The notes under the pieces are model-generated. The model was not told where the DNA came from. It saw only the letters and a list, made by a program, of their open reading frames with translations, and did not search any database. DNA of 64,000 bases from Muribaculaceae bacterium Isolate-013 (NCI) (lineage in GTDB: Bacteria; Bacteroidota; Bacteroidia; Bacteroidales; Muribaculaceae), in contig SCEJ01000011.1 in the NCBI GenBank assembly GCA_004102785.1, forward strand, positions 1-64,000. The letters are read 5' to 3'. Positions 43,366-52,663 of this stretch are shown piece after piece; position 1 is the first letter of the stretch, and each line of letters begins with the position of its first letter. The translations under genes were made by a program, and so were the position numbers.

Positions 43366-44403
43366 ATGCAATTTACAATAGCTCAGATTGCCGCAATGAC
43401 AGGCGGCACCGTAGAGGGAGATTCCCAGGCAACGGTAAGCACTTTCGCAAAAATCGAAGAGGGGCATCCCGGCGCCATATCTTTCCTCGCCAATGAAAAA
43501 TATACACATTATATATATACCACCGGCTCGACCGCGGTGCTGGTACGCCGTGATTTCGTGCCCGAGCATCCGCTGAAAACCACGCTCATCCGCGTTGATG
43601 ACCCCTATGCCACCGTGGCAGCCCTGCTCGAAATGGTGTCGAAGGCCATGGACCACACCCCTTCGGGCGTGGAGCAGCCATGCTTCATCGCCGACGGAGT
43701 GGAGATTCCCGATGATGCCTATATCGGTGCATTCGCATATATCGGCAAAGGAGCACGCATCGCCCCCGGAGCGAAAATCTATCCGCAGTGCTATGTGGGC
43801 GAAAACGCCGAAATAGGCGCCGGATCAGTGCTGAAGCCCGGCGTGAAAGTGTACCACGGCTGTAAAATCGGAGCACGCTGCATTCTGCATTCCGGAGTCG
43901 TAATCGGCTCCGACGGATTCGGCTTCGCTCCCGAAAACGGGCACTACCGCAAGATTCCCCAGCTCGGCATCGTTGAGATTGCCGACGACGTGGAAATCGG
44001 CGCCAACACCACAGTGGACCGCGCAGTGATGGGCGCAACAAAAATCGGAAGCGGCACCAAACTCGACAACCTCATCCAGGTGGCCCACAACTGCACCATC
44101 GGCTCCGACACTGTGATGGCATCGCAGAGCGGCGTGGCCGGCTCCACCCATATCGGCTCAAACTGCGTGATCGGCGGCCAGGTAGGCTTTGCCGGGCATA
44201 TCAACGTGGGCGACAGAGTGCAGATCGGCGCACAGTCGGGCATACCGGGCAATGTGGCCGAAGGGTCAAGAGTGATGGGGTACCCGGCCGTAGATTACTC
44301 ACAGTTCGCACGCAACACGGTGCACATCAAAAATCTCGGCGCTCTCGTTGCGCGCGTCGCCGAGTTGGAAAAGAATATAAAAAAAATCACATCCCAGATA
44401 TGA
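43366..44403 (+). CDS. lpxD: UDP-3-O-(3-hydroxyacyl)glucosamine N-acyltransferase
   Basis: Third step of lipid A synthesis. The 345-residue protein has the N-terminal LpxD domain ([38 protein letters not shown]) and then a left-handed beta helix of hexapeptide repeats ([21 protein letters not shown] and on). [23 protein letters not shown] and the catalytic His region [20 protein letters not shown] are present. The ATG at 43366 was preferred over a TTG six codons upstream. It overlaps lpxC-fabZ by four bases (ATGA). Confidence 0.95.
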   Translation: MQFTIAQIAAMTGGTVEGDSQATVSTFAKIEEGHPGAISFLANEKYTHYIYTTGSTAVLVRRDFVPEHPLKTTLIRVDDPYATVAALLEMVSKAMDHTPSGVEQPCFIADGVEIPDDAYIGAFAYIGKGARIAPGAKIYPQCYVGENAEIGAGSVLKPGVKVYHGCKIGARCILHSGVVIGSDGFGFAPENGHYRKIPQLGIVEIADDVEIGANTTVDRAVMGATKIGSGTKLDNLIQVAHNCTIGSDTVMASQSGVAGSTHIGSNCVIGGQVGFAGHINVGDRVQIGAQSGIPGNVAEGSRVMGYPAVDYSQFARNTVHIKNLGALVARVAELEKNIKKITSQI

Positions 44404-45782
44404 AACAGCTCACACTCAAAGGCGACTTTACCGTCAAAGGTAAAGGCCTTCATACAGGCCTGGAAATAGAGGCCCGTTTCCTCCCGGCAACCGAGAACCA
44501 CGGCTACAAAATTCAGCGCATCGACCTCGAGGGCGAACCTGTAATCGACGCCCTGGCCGAGAATGTGACACAGACCGACCGCGGCACTGTACTTGAGCGC
44601 GGCGATGTGCGTGTGTCCACCGTGGAGCACGCCCTGGCTGCCCTTTATGCCGCCGGTGTTGACAACTGCCTTATCCAGGTAAACGCTCCCGAGCTCCCCA
44701 TTCTCGACGGCTCGGCTCGCCTTTATTGCGACGAAATCAGCCGTGTGGGCACCGTAGAGCAGGAGGCCGACAAGAATTTCTACGTTGTAAAACGTAAAAT
44801 CGAAGTCCGCGACGAAAAAACCGGCGCGCACCTCACAGTGCTCCCCGACAGCGACTTCTCGATCGACGTGATGATTTCATACGATTCTCCCGTGCTGGCA
44901 AACCAGTTCGCCCGTCTGGAAAACATCGATGACTTCGCCAACGGCATAGCATCCTCTCGCACATTTGTGTTCGTGCGCGAGGTCGAGGCTCTCCTCCAAG
45001 CCAACCTCATAAAAGGGGGCGACCTCGACAACGCCATTGTGATATATGACCGCGAGATGTCGCAGGAGCACCTCGACCATATCTCCGACCTTATGGGGCT
45101 GCCCCACCGTGAGGTCACCGAATTCGGCTGCATCTCCAACACCCCGCTCAAGTTCGAGAACGAGCCCGCGCGCCACAAACTGCTTGACATCATGGGCGAC
45201 ATCGCCCTCATCGGCCGCCCCCTCAAGGGACGCATCATAGCATCACGCCCCGGCCACACCATCAACACCCGTTTCGCAAAGCAGATTCGCCAGGAAATCA
45301 AGCGCCAGGAGCTCCAGGCTCCTTATTATAACCCGTCGGCCGAGCCGCTGATGGATATCAATGAAATCCGCCGCCGTCTCCCCCACCGCTACCCGTTCCT
45401 GCTCGTCGACAAAATCATCGATTGCGGAGAATCGTACATCGTAGGTGTGAAGAACACCACTGTCAACGAGCCCTTCTACCTCGGTCACTTCCCCCAGGAA
45501 CCGGTGATGCCCGGCGTTCTCCTTGTAGAGGCAATGGCTCAGACCGGCGGTCTGCTCGTGCTCGGCACTCTCGAGGACCCCGAGAAGTACTCCACCTACT
45601 TCATGAAAATCGACAACGTGAAGTTCCGCCAGAAAGTAGTGCCCGGCGACACTCTCCTCTTCCACGTATCCTTCCTCTCCCCCCTGCGCCGCGGCTGCGC
45701 GCTGATGAAAGGTGTGGCGTTCGTAGGCGACAAGATTGTATGCGAATGCGAGTTCATGGCCCAGATTGTGAAGAACAAATAA
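44400..45782 (+). CDS. lpxC/fabZ: Bifunctional LpxC deacetylase / FabZ dehydratase
   Basis: A 460-residue fusion typical of Bacteroidota. Residues 1 to about 305 are the zinc deacetylase LpxC, the committed step of lipid A synthesis; zinc ligands lie in [32 protein letters not shown] (preceded by His) and the [13 protein letters not shown] region. From about 320 the protein is the 3-hydroxyacyl-ACP dehydratase FabZ, with [17 protein letters not shown] and [20 protein letters not shown] holding the catalytic His and Glu. Start and stop overlap lpxD by ATGA, and lpxA follows after 16 bases. Confidence 0.97.
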   Translation: MKQLTLKGDFTVKGKGLHTGLEIEARFLPATENHGYKIQRIDLEGEPVIDALAENVTQTDRGTVLERGDVRVSTVEHALAALYAAGVDNCLIQVNAPELPILDGSARLYCDEISRVGTVEQEADKNFYVVKRKIEVRDEKTGAHLTVLPDSDFSIDVMISYDSPVLANQFARLENIDDFANGIASSRTFVFVREVEALLQANLIKGGDLDNAIVIYDREMSQEHLDHISDLMGLPHREVTEFGCISNTPLKFENEPARHKLLDIMGDIALIGRPLKGRIIASRPGHTINTRFAKQIRQEIKRQELQAPYYNPSAEPLMDINEIRRRLPHRYPFLLVDKIIDCGESYIVGVKNTTVNEPFYLGHFPQEPVMPGVLLVEAMAQTGGLLVLGTLEDPEKYSTYFMKIDNVKFRQKVVPGDTLLFHVSFLSPLRRGCALMKGVAFVGDKIVCECEFMAQIVKNK

Positions 45783-45798
45783 AAATCCGCGACTAAGA

Positions 45799-46575
45799 AT
45801 GAAACAGCCCTTCGCATATATCCACCCGGCGGCTAAAATCCACCCCTCGGTGGTTATCGACCCCTTCGTGAGCATCGACCAGAACGTTGAAATCGGTGAG
45901 GGAACCCATATCGGCTCCAACGTCACTATAATGGAAGGCGCGCGCATCGGCAAACATTGCAACATCTTCCCAGGAGCAGTAATCTCCGGAATCCCCCAGG
46001 ATCTGAAATTCAACGGCGAGGAGACCACCGCCGAAATCGGCGACTACACTACAATCCGCGAATGCGTGACAGTGAACCGAGGCACCGCCTCACGAGGCAA
46101 GACCACCGTTGGCTCGCGTTGCCTCATTATGGCATACTCGCATATCGCGCACGACTGTAAAATCGGCGACAACGTGATTATGTCGAATGCCACACAGGTG
46201 GCCGGCGAGGTGGTTGTCGACAACTTTGCCGTGATTGGCGGCGGCACGCTCATACATCAGTTCTGCCATTTGGGAGAACACGTGATGATTCAGGGCGGCG
46301 CCCACATAAACAAGGATATCCCCCCCTTCGTAAAAGCCGGCCGCGACCCAATCGCCTTCACCGGCATAAACTCCATCGGCCTGCGCCGCCGCAACTTCAA
46401 CAACGACCAGATTCGCGACATCCAGGAGATTTACCGCTACCTCTACCTGTCGAGGCTGAACGTTTCCGACGCAGTAGACCGCATCGAGGCCGAACTCCCG
46501 GCAACCCCCGAGCGCGACCTTATCATCGAATTCATCCGCAACTCCAAGCGCGGCATTGTCCGAGGCTACGTATAA
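45799..46575 (+). CDS. lpxA: UDP-N-acetylglucosamine acyltransferase
   Basis: First step of lipid A synthesis. The 258-residue left-handed beta-helix protein begins FAYIHPAAKIHPSVVIDPFV. It has IRECVTVNRGTASRGKT, YSHIAHDCKIGDNVIMSNATQVAGEV with the catalytic His, and INSIGLRRRNF before the C-terminal helical domain. It completes the lpxD-lpxC/fabZ-lpxA operon. Confidence 0.96.
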   Translation: MKQPFAYIHPAAKIHPSVVIDPFVSIDQNVEIGEGTHIGSNVTIMEGARIGKHCNIFPGAVISGIPQDLKFNGEETTAEIGDYTTIRECVTVNRGTASRGKTTVGSRCLIMAYSHIAHDCKIGDNVIMSNATQVAGEVVVDNFAVIGGGTLIHQFCHLGEHVMIQGGAHINKDIPPFVKAGRDPIAFTGINSIGLRRRNFNNDQIRDIQEIYRYLYLSRLNVSDAVDRIEAELPATPERDLIIEFIRNSKRGIVRGYV

Positions 46576-46594
46576 GCCGCCGGCCTATTCGGCA

Positions 46595-46630
46595 GGACTT
46601 GTAGGACTTGTAGGACGAGTGGGACTTGTA
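46595..46630 (-). repeat. 9-bp minisatellite, short inverted block (4 units)
   Basis: Four 9-base units on the plus strand (GGACTTGTA, GGACTTGTA, GGACGAGTG, GGACTTGTA). Their reverse complement, TACAAGTCC, belongs to the same sequence family as the larger block at 46677-46784, so the two blocks face each other. Confidence 0.85.
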
Positions 46631-46663
46631 GGGCAGCGATAAGCTGCCATGCAAGTCCCACTC
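46617..46663. terminator. Hairpin between lpxA and rodA
   Basis: GAGTGGGACTTG (46617-46628) pairs perfectly with CAAGTCCCACTC (46652-46663). An inner GGCAGC/GCTGCC stem (46632-46637 with 46643-46648) closes a 5-base loop. It lies between convergent genes and overlaps the short minisatellite block. No long T-run follows, so termination may be Rho-assisted or the structure may only block converging transcripts. Confidence 0.65.
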
Positions 46664-46676
46664 ATCATATAGGTCC

Positions 46677-46784
46677 GGTTCCACTGGTTCCACTGGTTCC
46701 ACTGGTCCTACTGGTCCCACAAGTCCCACTGGTCCCACAAGTCCCACCAGTCCCACCGGTCCCACCGGTCCTGCCAGTCCTGCC
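46677..46784 (+). repeat. 9-bp minisatellite, main block (12 units)
   Basis: Twelve contiguous 9-base units from GGTTCCACT through GGTCCCACA, AGTCCCACT, AGTCCCACC to AGTCCTGCC. The core is (A/G)GTCCCAC(T/A/C). Units drift gradually along the array, with three identical GGTTCCACT copies at the left end. The period of nine keeps minus-strand frames open but coding is not supported. It lies directly before the rodA stop codon. Confidence 0.92.
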
Positions 46785-46787
46785 CTG

Positions 46788-48275
46788 TCACCTTGTCAGT
46801 CGCGAGGCGCGTGAGGCATCGAGCCTCAGCAGGATAAACAGCAGGAAGGTGAATCCCCACAGCGAGGAGCCGCCATAACTGAAGAAGGGCAACGGGATGC
46901 CGATTACCGGGCATATGCCGATTACCATGCCGATGTTGATACAGAAATGAAATATGAAATACGACGCCACACAATAGGCGTAGACACGCCCGAATACCGT
47001 AGGCTGCCGCTCCGCCAGTGAGATAACGCGCAGAATCAGCATCAGGAACAGAAGAATCACCGCAGTGGTGCCCACGAAACCCTCCTCCTCGCCGATGGTG
47101 CAGAATATGAAATCAGTGTGCTGCTCGGGCACATACTTGAGTTTTGTCTGGGTGCCCTTGAGAAAACCCTTTCCGGCGGCGCCGCCGGAGCCGATGGCTA
47201 TTTTCGACTGATTGACATTGTAGCTGTCGCCACGCGGGTCATCGACGATGCCGAGCACCACCTTGATGCGCTTCTGCTGGTGAGGCATCATATGGTTGAA
47301 AACCATCCCCACTGAAAACAGGAATCCCACCGAAACCACCACCACACCGGCCGTGACCAGCAGTTTGGCGGCCTTTACCCGGAGCATCTCGAAAAGACAA
47401 TATCCCACAGCCACACCAAGGCTGACACCGAAGAATATGTAGCCCTGCAACTGCCATCCGCCCAGCGACAGCAGCCATTCGGCAAGCGACACGCCGGCAA
47501 ACCACAGGAACACATTGCGGGCAATCACTCCATCCTTCACATATACGGCGAGCATCCCGGCCATCAGCACCATCAGCAGGCAGAACACCGAGAACTCGCC
47601 GGCCGGAATACCGAGTATCATAGTCTCCGTGTACTTCACGGCAAGCACGAATATCATCACGGCAAGCAGAGCCGCCGACAGAATCAGGCCCGACATCCCC
47701 TCGCGGTACAACACGAAGAACAGCGACATATACACCAGCGCCGAGCCGGTCTCTTTCTGCGCCAGAATGAGCACCACCGGCAGAAAGATTATGAACAGAG
47801 CCTTCACATAGTTCGACGGCGATGCATTGAGATTGAACCCGTAGGTACTGAACAGCTTGGCAAGGGCAAGCGCCGTGGCGAACTTGGAGAATTCAGCCGG
47901 CTGCAGGCTCATCGACCCCAGCACCAGCCACGACCTCGACCCCTTGATATCCGGCGCTATGAAAATGGTGACCACAAGGAGCGCCATCATGGCTATGTAT
48001 ATCGGATAGGCATAGGTCTCGTACATGCGCGAGTCGACCAGCAGAAGCACAAGGCCGAGCACAAACGATAGCCCTACCCACGTTATCTGCTTGCCGGAAA
48101 ACTCATCGAACGAGAATATCGAGGCATTGTCGTAATCGTAGCTCGCGGCATATATGCTTATCACTCCCGCCGTGACAAGAAGGAAGTAGAGTATTACGGT
48201 AAGCCAGTCAAGATGCCTGAGTATCCCCTGGCTGTCACCCCGGCGGGGCGCACGTGCTGATGAATATGGACTCAT
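46788..48275 (-). CDS. rodA: Rod shape-determining glycosyltransferase RodA
   Basis: SEDS-family peptidoglycan polymerase of the elongasome, about 495 residues with ten or so membrane helices. Family landmarks include [50 protein letters not shown], the [20 protein letters not shown] loop, and the C-terminal [20 protein letters not shown] at 48275 was chosen over an in-frame TTG two codons upstream. It follows mrdA by only seven bases and partners its product, PBP2. Confidence 0.95.
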   Translation of the reverse strand: MSPYSSARAPRRGDSQGILRHLDWLTVILYFLLVTAGVISIYAASYDYDNASIFSFDEFSGKQITWVGLSFVLGLVLLLVDSRMYETYAYPIYIAMMALLVVTIFIAPDIKGSRSWLVLGSMSLQPAEFSKFATALALAKLFSTYGFNLNASPSNYVKALFIIFLPVVLILAQKETGSALVYMSLFFVLYREGMSGLILSAALLAVMIFVLAVKYTETMILGIPAGEFSVFCLLMVLMAGMLAVYVKDGVIARNVFLWFAGVSLAEWLLSLGGWQLQGYIFFGVSLGVAVGYCLFEMLRVKAAKLLVTAGVVVVSVGFLFSVGMVFNHMMPHQQKRIKVVLGIVDDPRGDSYNVNQSKIAIGSGGAAGKGFLKGTQTKLKYVPEQHTDFIFCTIGEEEGFVGTTAVILLFLMLILRVISLAERQPTVFGRVYAYCVASYFIFHFCINIGMVIGICPVIGIPLPFFSYGGSSLWGFTFLLFILLRLDASRASRLTR

Positions 48276-48282
48276 GTGCAAA

Positions 48283-50136
48283 TCAGTGTTTTTTCACGCC
48301 TGAATATATTATAGTATTCGATTCCAGCATCTGCGTCTCGATATGCTTGCGTTCGGGGGAAATGTGGCCGTTGAGGTATCGTTCAATCACCAGCGAGCCG
48401 ATAGGCACACCGTAAGTGGCGCCGAAGCCGGCATTCTCCACATATACCGCCACGGCAATCTTCGGGTCGTTGTAGGGAGCGAAACCGATGAAAGCCGAAT
48501 GGTCGCGTCCGTGCGGATTCTGAGCAGTACCCGTCTTACCGGCGACCTCCACCCCGGGCAGATTGGCCTTGCGGCATGTGCCGCCGGTCACAGCCATGCG
48601 CATACCCTCGGCAATGTCGTTATACCAGTGGGAATCAATAGTAGGTATGCGGCGGTCGCGGTACTGGGCGTCAATCACTGTATCGGTAATCTGCTTCACC
48701 ACATGTGGCGTTATAAACCAGCCGCGGTTGGCGATTGTGGCGCACAGGTTGGCGATCTGCAGGGGGGTGGCAAGAATCTCACCCTGCCCTATCGACACCG
48801 ATATGATAGTGTTGGCACTCCAGTGCCCCTCGCCATACACTTTGTTGTAGAACTTGGCGTTGGGGATGAAACCGCGCCCTTCGTGCGGAAGGTCCACACC
48901 GAGCTTGTATCCGTAACCCATGGAGACAAGGTGGTTTTTCCACACCTCGAAAGCCTTGTCGGAGGAGCCGTACTTAGAGCGCTTGTCGACCATCGCCTTG
49001 AATCCCCAGCAGAAATATGCGTTGCATGAGGTCTGGAGCGCCGGCTTGAGCGCGATAGGAGATCCGTGGCCGTGGCAACCCACACGCAGGCGTCCGCTGA
49101 TGAATCCGCGTGCGCAGGGATAGGATGTGCCGAGGGTCACGATATTCTCCTGGAGGAAAATAAGCCCCTGCGACGGCTTGAAAGTGGAACCGGGGGGATA
49201 TGCGCCCTGAAGCGCGCGGTCAAAGAGCGGCTTGAGGGGGTCGTTCACCAGCGCGGAATAATTCTTGCCTCGCTCGCGGCCGATGAGCGAAGTGGGGTCG
49301 TAGGTCGGCGACGACACCATGCAGAGGATTTCGCCGGTCGACGGCTCGATAGCCACCACGGCGCCGATTTTATTTACCATCAGCGATTCGGCATACTGCT
49401 GGAGCCCCATGTCAATGCTCAGGCGCAAATCGTGTCCCGACACAGGAGCAATATCGTGAGCCCCGTCCTCGTAACGGCCTCGGATACGCCCGCGGGCATC
49501 ACGTATAAGGATTTCCTTACCCTTCACACCGCGCAGACAGGCATCGTAGCTCTTCTCAATGCCGAGGTCGCCGCAGTAGTCGCCCGGCTCGAAATAGGGG
49601 TCGCGGTCGATGTCGGCCTGCGACACCTCGCGGATATTTCCCAGCAGGTTGCCGGAGCAGTTGTAGTTATACTGGCGCAGGATACGCTTCTGTATAAAGA
49701 ACCCGGGATAGCGGTAGAGCTTCTCCTGGAGACGCCCGTAGTCGCGGGCCGACAGATGCGACAGCAACGTCTGCGGTGTATATGCCGAATACGATGGCGA
49801 CTTGCGCATGGCGGCCAGGCGCTCGCGCAGTGTCGCCGGGGTAATCTGCAGCGTGTTGCAGAAATCTATTGTGTCGAAATCATGCACATCGCGCGGTATC
49901 ATCATCACATCGTAGGCAGGCTGGTTGAACACCACCAGCGAGTCGTTGCGGTCGTAGATAAGTCCACGCGACGGATACACTGTTTTCTTCAGAAAGGCAT
50001 TGTTGTCGGCGTAGTCCTTGTACTTGTCCTCGGTAATCTGAAGTGTGAACAGACGGCATATATAAATGAGAGCGATTACCACGAGGAATCCCCCTACAAC
50101 ATATTTTCGTTTCTCTAAGTTGTAATCTTTACGCAT
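48283..50136 (-). CDS. mrdA: Penicillin-binding protein 2
   Basis: Peptidoglycan transpeptidase of the elongasome, about 617 residues. One N-terminal membrane anchor (YVVGGFLVVIALIYICRLFTLQ) is followed by the non-penicillin-binding domain. The transpeptidase domain has the SxxK motif in GAYPPGSTFKPSQGL, an SxN-type SCNAYFCWGF and KTG in VAGKTGTAQNPHGRDHSAFIGF. The ATG at 50136 follows an in-frame TTG that was rejected. It lies between mreD and rodA on the same strand. Confidence 0.95.
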   Translation of the reverse strand: MRKDYNLEKRKYVVGGFLVVIALIYICRLFTLQITEDKYKDYADNNAFLKKTVYPSRGLIYDRNDSLVVFNQPAYDVMMIPRDVHDFDTIDFCNTLQITPATLRERLAAMRKSPSYSAYTPQTLLSHLSARDYGRLQEKLYRYPGFFIQKRILRQYNYNCSGNLLGNIREVSQADIDRDPYFEPGDYCGDLGIEKSYDACLRGVKGKEILIRDARGRIRGRYEDGAHDIAPVSGHDLRLSIDMGLQQYAESLMVNKIGAVVAIEPSTGEILCMVSSPTYDPTSLIGRERGKNYSALVNDPLKPLFDRALQGAYPPGSTFKPSQGLIFLQENIVTLGTSYPCARGFISGRLRVGCHGHGSPIALKPALQTSCNAYFCWGFKAMVDKRSKYGSSDKAFEVWKNHLVSMGYGYKLGVDLPHEGRGFIPNAKFYNKVYGEGHWSANTIISVSIGQGEILATPLQIANLCATIANRGWFITPHVVKQITDTVIDAQYRDRRIPTIDSHWYNDIAEGMRMAVTGGTCRKANLPGVEVAGKTGTAQNPHGRDHSAFIGFAPYNDPKIAVAVYVENAGFGATYGVPIGSLVIERYLNGHISPERKHIETQMLESNTIIYSGVKKH

Positions 50137-50227
50137 AAGCAACTGGTCGGAACTGATTCATACAGTGACCGGCGGGGCATGGGGCGCGCCCCATGCCTCA
50201 TCCTTTCGGAATAAGGGAGACGGCGTA

Positions 50228-50737
50228 TCAGCGTCGACGCGCCGTAAGAGCTGCCACCGCCAGGATTATGACAAAAGTAAGGATGGTGGAGGCTCCTGCC
50301 CTTGCAATCATAAGAAGCCAGTCGTAGAAAGTGAAGGCCTCGATGAAAAAAAACATCAGGCAATACACCAGTGTGAGGGTAAACACATACTTCATGAATG
50401 CCGCGGCGCCAAGTGTGCGGGCCGATGGCTCAGGCTGGGTCATATCCTCCTCGCGCGGATAGTAGAGCCGGAGCACCGGCAGGCGAAGCGCCCCCAGCAA
50501 GGTGCAGGCAAGCGCGTTCATGCCCGGAGTGTTGGAAAACACATCGACTGAAAGCCCCAGCAGAAACGACAGCGTCACAGCGCCGCCGAAAGGCACCGTC
50601 ACCGGAAGAGCCATTATGAAATAGATGAACACCAGCGGAATAGCCACATTCCACAGACACAGATGATTGAACACCACAGCCTGCGCCACCACAAGGAGGA
50701 CGAACATCAGAGAATATTTCAGTATTTCCTTGGTCAT
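50228..50737 (-). CDS. mreD: Rod shape-determining protein MreD
   Basis: A 169-residue inner-membrane protein with five or so hydrophobic helices. Examples are FVLLVVAQAVVFNHLCLWNVAIPLVFIYFIM and GAVTLSFLLGLSVDVFSNTPGMNAL, the latter typical of MreD. It overlaps mreC by four bases, indicating coupled translation. Sequence similarity in this family is low, so position in the operon carries weight in the call. Confidence 0.9.
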   Translation of the reverse strand: MTKEILKYSLMFVLLVVAQAVVFNHLCLWNVAIPLVFIYFIMALPVTVPFGGAVTLSFLLGLSVDVFSNTPGMNALACTLLGALRLPVLRLYYPREEDMTQPEPSARTLGAAAFMKYVFTLTLVYCLMFFFIEAFTFYDWLLMIARAGASTILTFVIILAVAALTARRR

Positions 50738-51588
50738 TGTTCCTGCGATTGACGTGACTCGGCCTCGACGGCCTTGATTTCATCTATATCGGTGTTGGAT
50801 ATGATTTTCACGGTGGAAAGGGAGTTGAAATCGGTAAAGAGCCTTATGCGCAAAGTGAAGAAATTATCATCCTCGCCACGCGCGTTTCCCATAATCACTC
50901 CAACCGGAATCCCTTCGGGGAAAACAGCCGAATATCCCGATGTGACGATTGTGTCGCCCTTGCGGAAACGGGTGTGTTTGGGCAGCTCCTCGAGCAGAGC
51001 CTCGCCCGGGCTTTTGCCGTCCCACACCATCGAGCCGAACACCTCGCCCCCCTTCACCTTGCACGAAAGACGGAAATTGGGATTAAGCAGGGAAATCACG
51101 CGCGCATAATGTGGCGACACCACATTGACTACGCCAACAATACCGTTCTGGTCCATCACGCCCATCTCCGGGCGGATGCCGTCAGTCTCCCCCTTGTCGA
51201 TTGTGATGTAGTTGAACGGGCGCGACACCGAGTTGTTTATCACCGACGCTATTATGAAGCGGAACCGGCTCGTTTCGGGGTCGGCGGCGAGCGAGTCGCG
51301 CAAGGCGGCCTGCTGGTACACCGCCAGACGGCGGCGCAGCTCCACGACCTCAGCCTCCAGCGAGGCGGTGCGCCGCTGGAGGTCGTCGTTGATTTCGCGG
51401 AGATTGAAGTAGCCGGTCACATTGTTGGCAGCATCATATACGGCCCCCGACAGTGTTCCCGCCGAAGTAAGCCATACATGACGCTGGTATGGATTGCGGC
51501 TGAAAAGCAGCACGCAACTCACCACAATGAAAAATGCCAGCACCAGCCACGAACTGTATTTCAGGAAAAAATTCAGCAGGTTGCGCAT
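50734..51588 (-). CDS. mreC: Rod shape-determining protein MreC
   Basis: A 284-residue periplasmic scaffold protein. It has an N-terminal membrane helix (WLVLAFFIVVSCVLLFSR), a coiled coil (about 60-95, LREINDDLQRRTASLEAEVVELRRR) and the beta-barrel MreC core with DKGETDGIRPEMGVMDQNGIVGVV and FRKGDTIVTSGYSAVFPEGIPVG. It follows mreB by 18 bases. Confidence 0.94.
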   Translation of the reverse strand: MRNLLNFFLKYSSWLVLAFFIVVSCVLLFSRNPYQRHVWLTSAGTLSGAVYDAANNVTGYFNLREINDDLQRRTASLEAEVVELRRRLAVYQQAALRDSLAADPETSRFRFIIASVINNSVSRPFNYITIDKGETDGIRPEMGVMDQNGIVGVVNVVSPHYARVISLLNPNFRLSCKVKGGEVFGSMVWDGKSPGEALLEELPKHTRFRKGDTIVTSGYSAVFPEGIPVGVIMGNARGEDDNFFTLRIRLFTDFNSLSTVKIISNTDIDEIKAVEAESRQSQEQ

Positions 51589-51606
51589 CGGCGGTAAGAT
51601 AATCTC

Positions 51607-52626
51607 TTAGCGGATAAGGAACGAGAAGTTCTCGATATTCTTAAGAGCCACACCTGTGCCTTTGGCAACAGCCAGCAGGGGGTCCTCGGCCACGTGGAAC
51701 TGTATGCCGATCTTATCGGTCAGACGCTTGTCAAGGCCGCGGATAAGCGCGCCGCCGCCGGCAAGCCATATGCCGTTGTGCACGATATCGGCGTAAAGTT
51801 CCGGAGGAGTCTGCTCCAGGGCGCCGAGCACAGCGGTCTCGATTTTCGATATTGTCTTTTCGATGCAATGCGAAATCTCCTGGTAGGATACAAGAATCTC
51901 CATCGGGAGGGCAGTCATCTGGTTGGGGCCGTGCACCACGTAATCCTCCGGCGGATTGTCGAGCTCGGTGAGAGCCGACCCCACATGCATCTTGATCTGC
52001 TCGGCGGTGCGCACGCCTACCCTCACATTGTGGGCGCGGCGCATATGGTTCACGATATCCTCGGTAAGGTCGTCGCCGGCAATCTGTATCGACTTGTTGG
52101 AGACGATGCCTCCGAGAGAGATAACGGCGATTTCGGTTGTACCGCCACCTATGTCGACAATCATATTGCCTTCGGGAGCCTCCACGTCAAGGCCAATACC
52201 GAGCGCGGCGGCCATAGGCTCGTAAACCATGTAGACGTCGCGGCCACCGGCATGTTCCGAAGAGTCGCGCACGGCGCGGATTTCCACTTCGGTCGAACCC
52301 GAGGGGATGCCCACCACCATACGGAGCGACGGCGAGAACCAGTTGCTCTTTGACGATGCCTTCTTCACCAGGCCGCGAATCATCAGCTCGGCGGCATTGA
52401 AGTCGGCTATCACACCTTTGCGGAGGGGACGCACCGTGCGTATGCCGGCAGGCTCCTTTCCCTCCATCTTGAAGGCTTCGGTGCCCACGGCAATGAGCTT
52501 GTCGGTGCGGTTGTCGAGCGCCACGATAGAGGGTTCGTTTATGACCATCTTGTCATTATGGATAATGACGGTATTGGCGGTACCAAGGTCTATGGCAATC
52601 TCTTTTGTAAGAGAAAAGAATCTCAT
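51607..52626 (-). CDS. mreB: Rod shape-determining protein MreB
   Basis: Bacterial actin that positions the elongasome. The 339-residue protein has the phosphate-1 loop IAIDLGTANTVIIH, a nucleotide-binding MIVDIGGGTTEIAVISLGGIV, and WLAGGGALIRGLDKRL. Length is normal. It begins the mreBCD-mrdA-rodA run, 37 bases after purH. Confidence 0.97.
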   Translation of the reverse strand: MRFFSLTKEIAIDLGTANTVIIHNDKMVINEPSIVALDNRTDKLIAVGTEAFKMEGKEPAGIRTVRPLRKGVIADFNAAELMIRGLVKKASSKSNWFSPSLRMVVGIPSGSTEVEIRAVRDSSEHAGGRDVYMVYEPMAAALGIGLDVEAPEGNMIVDIGGGTTEIAVISLGGIVSNKSIQIAGDDLTEDIVNHMRRAHNVRVGVRTAEQIKMHVGSALTELDNPPEDYVVHGPNQMTALPMEILVSYQEISHCIEKTISKIETAVLGALEQTPPELYADIVHNGIWLAGGGALIRGLDKRLTDKIGIQFHVAEDPLLAVAKGTGVALKNIENFSFLIR

Positions 52627-52663
52627 TATCTTGTTTTCTAATCAGTTGATGGGTATTCTGTTA

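Noticed and set aside
46532-46765. A collagen-like Gly-x-x minus-strand open frame over the minisatellite
   Set aside because: The Gly-Pro-Val pattern comes only from the 9-bp repeat. The frame lacks a plausible start region, runs into the lpxA gene and has no downstream domain.
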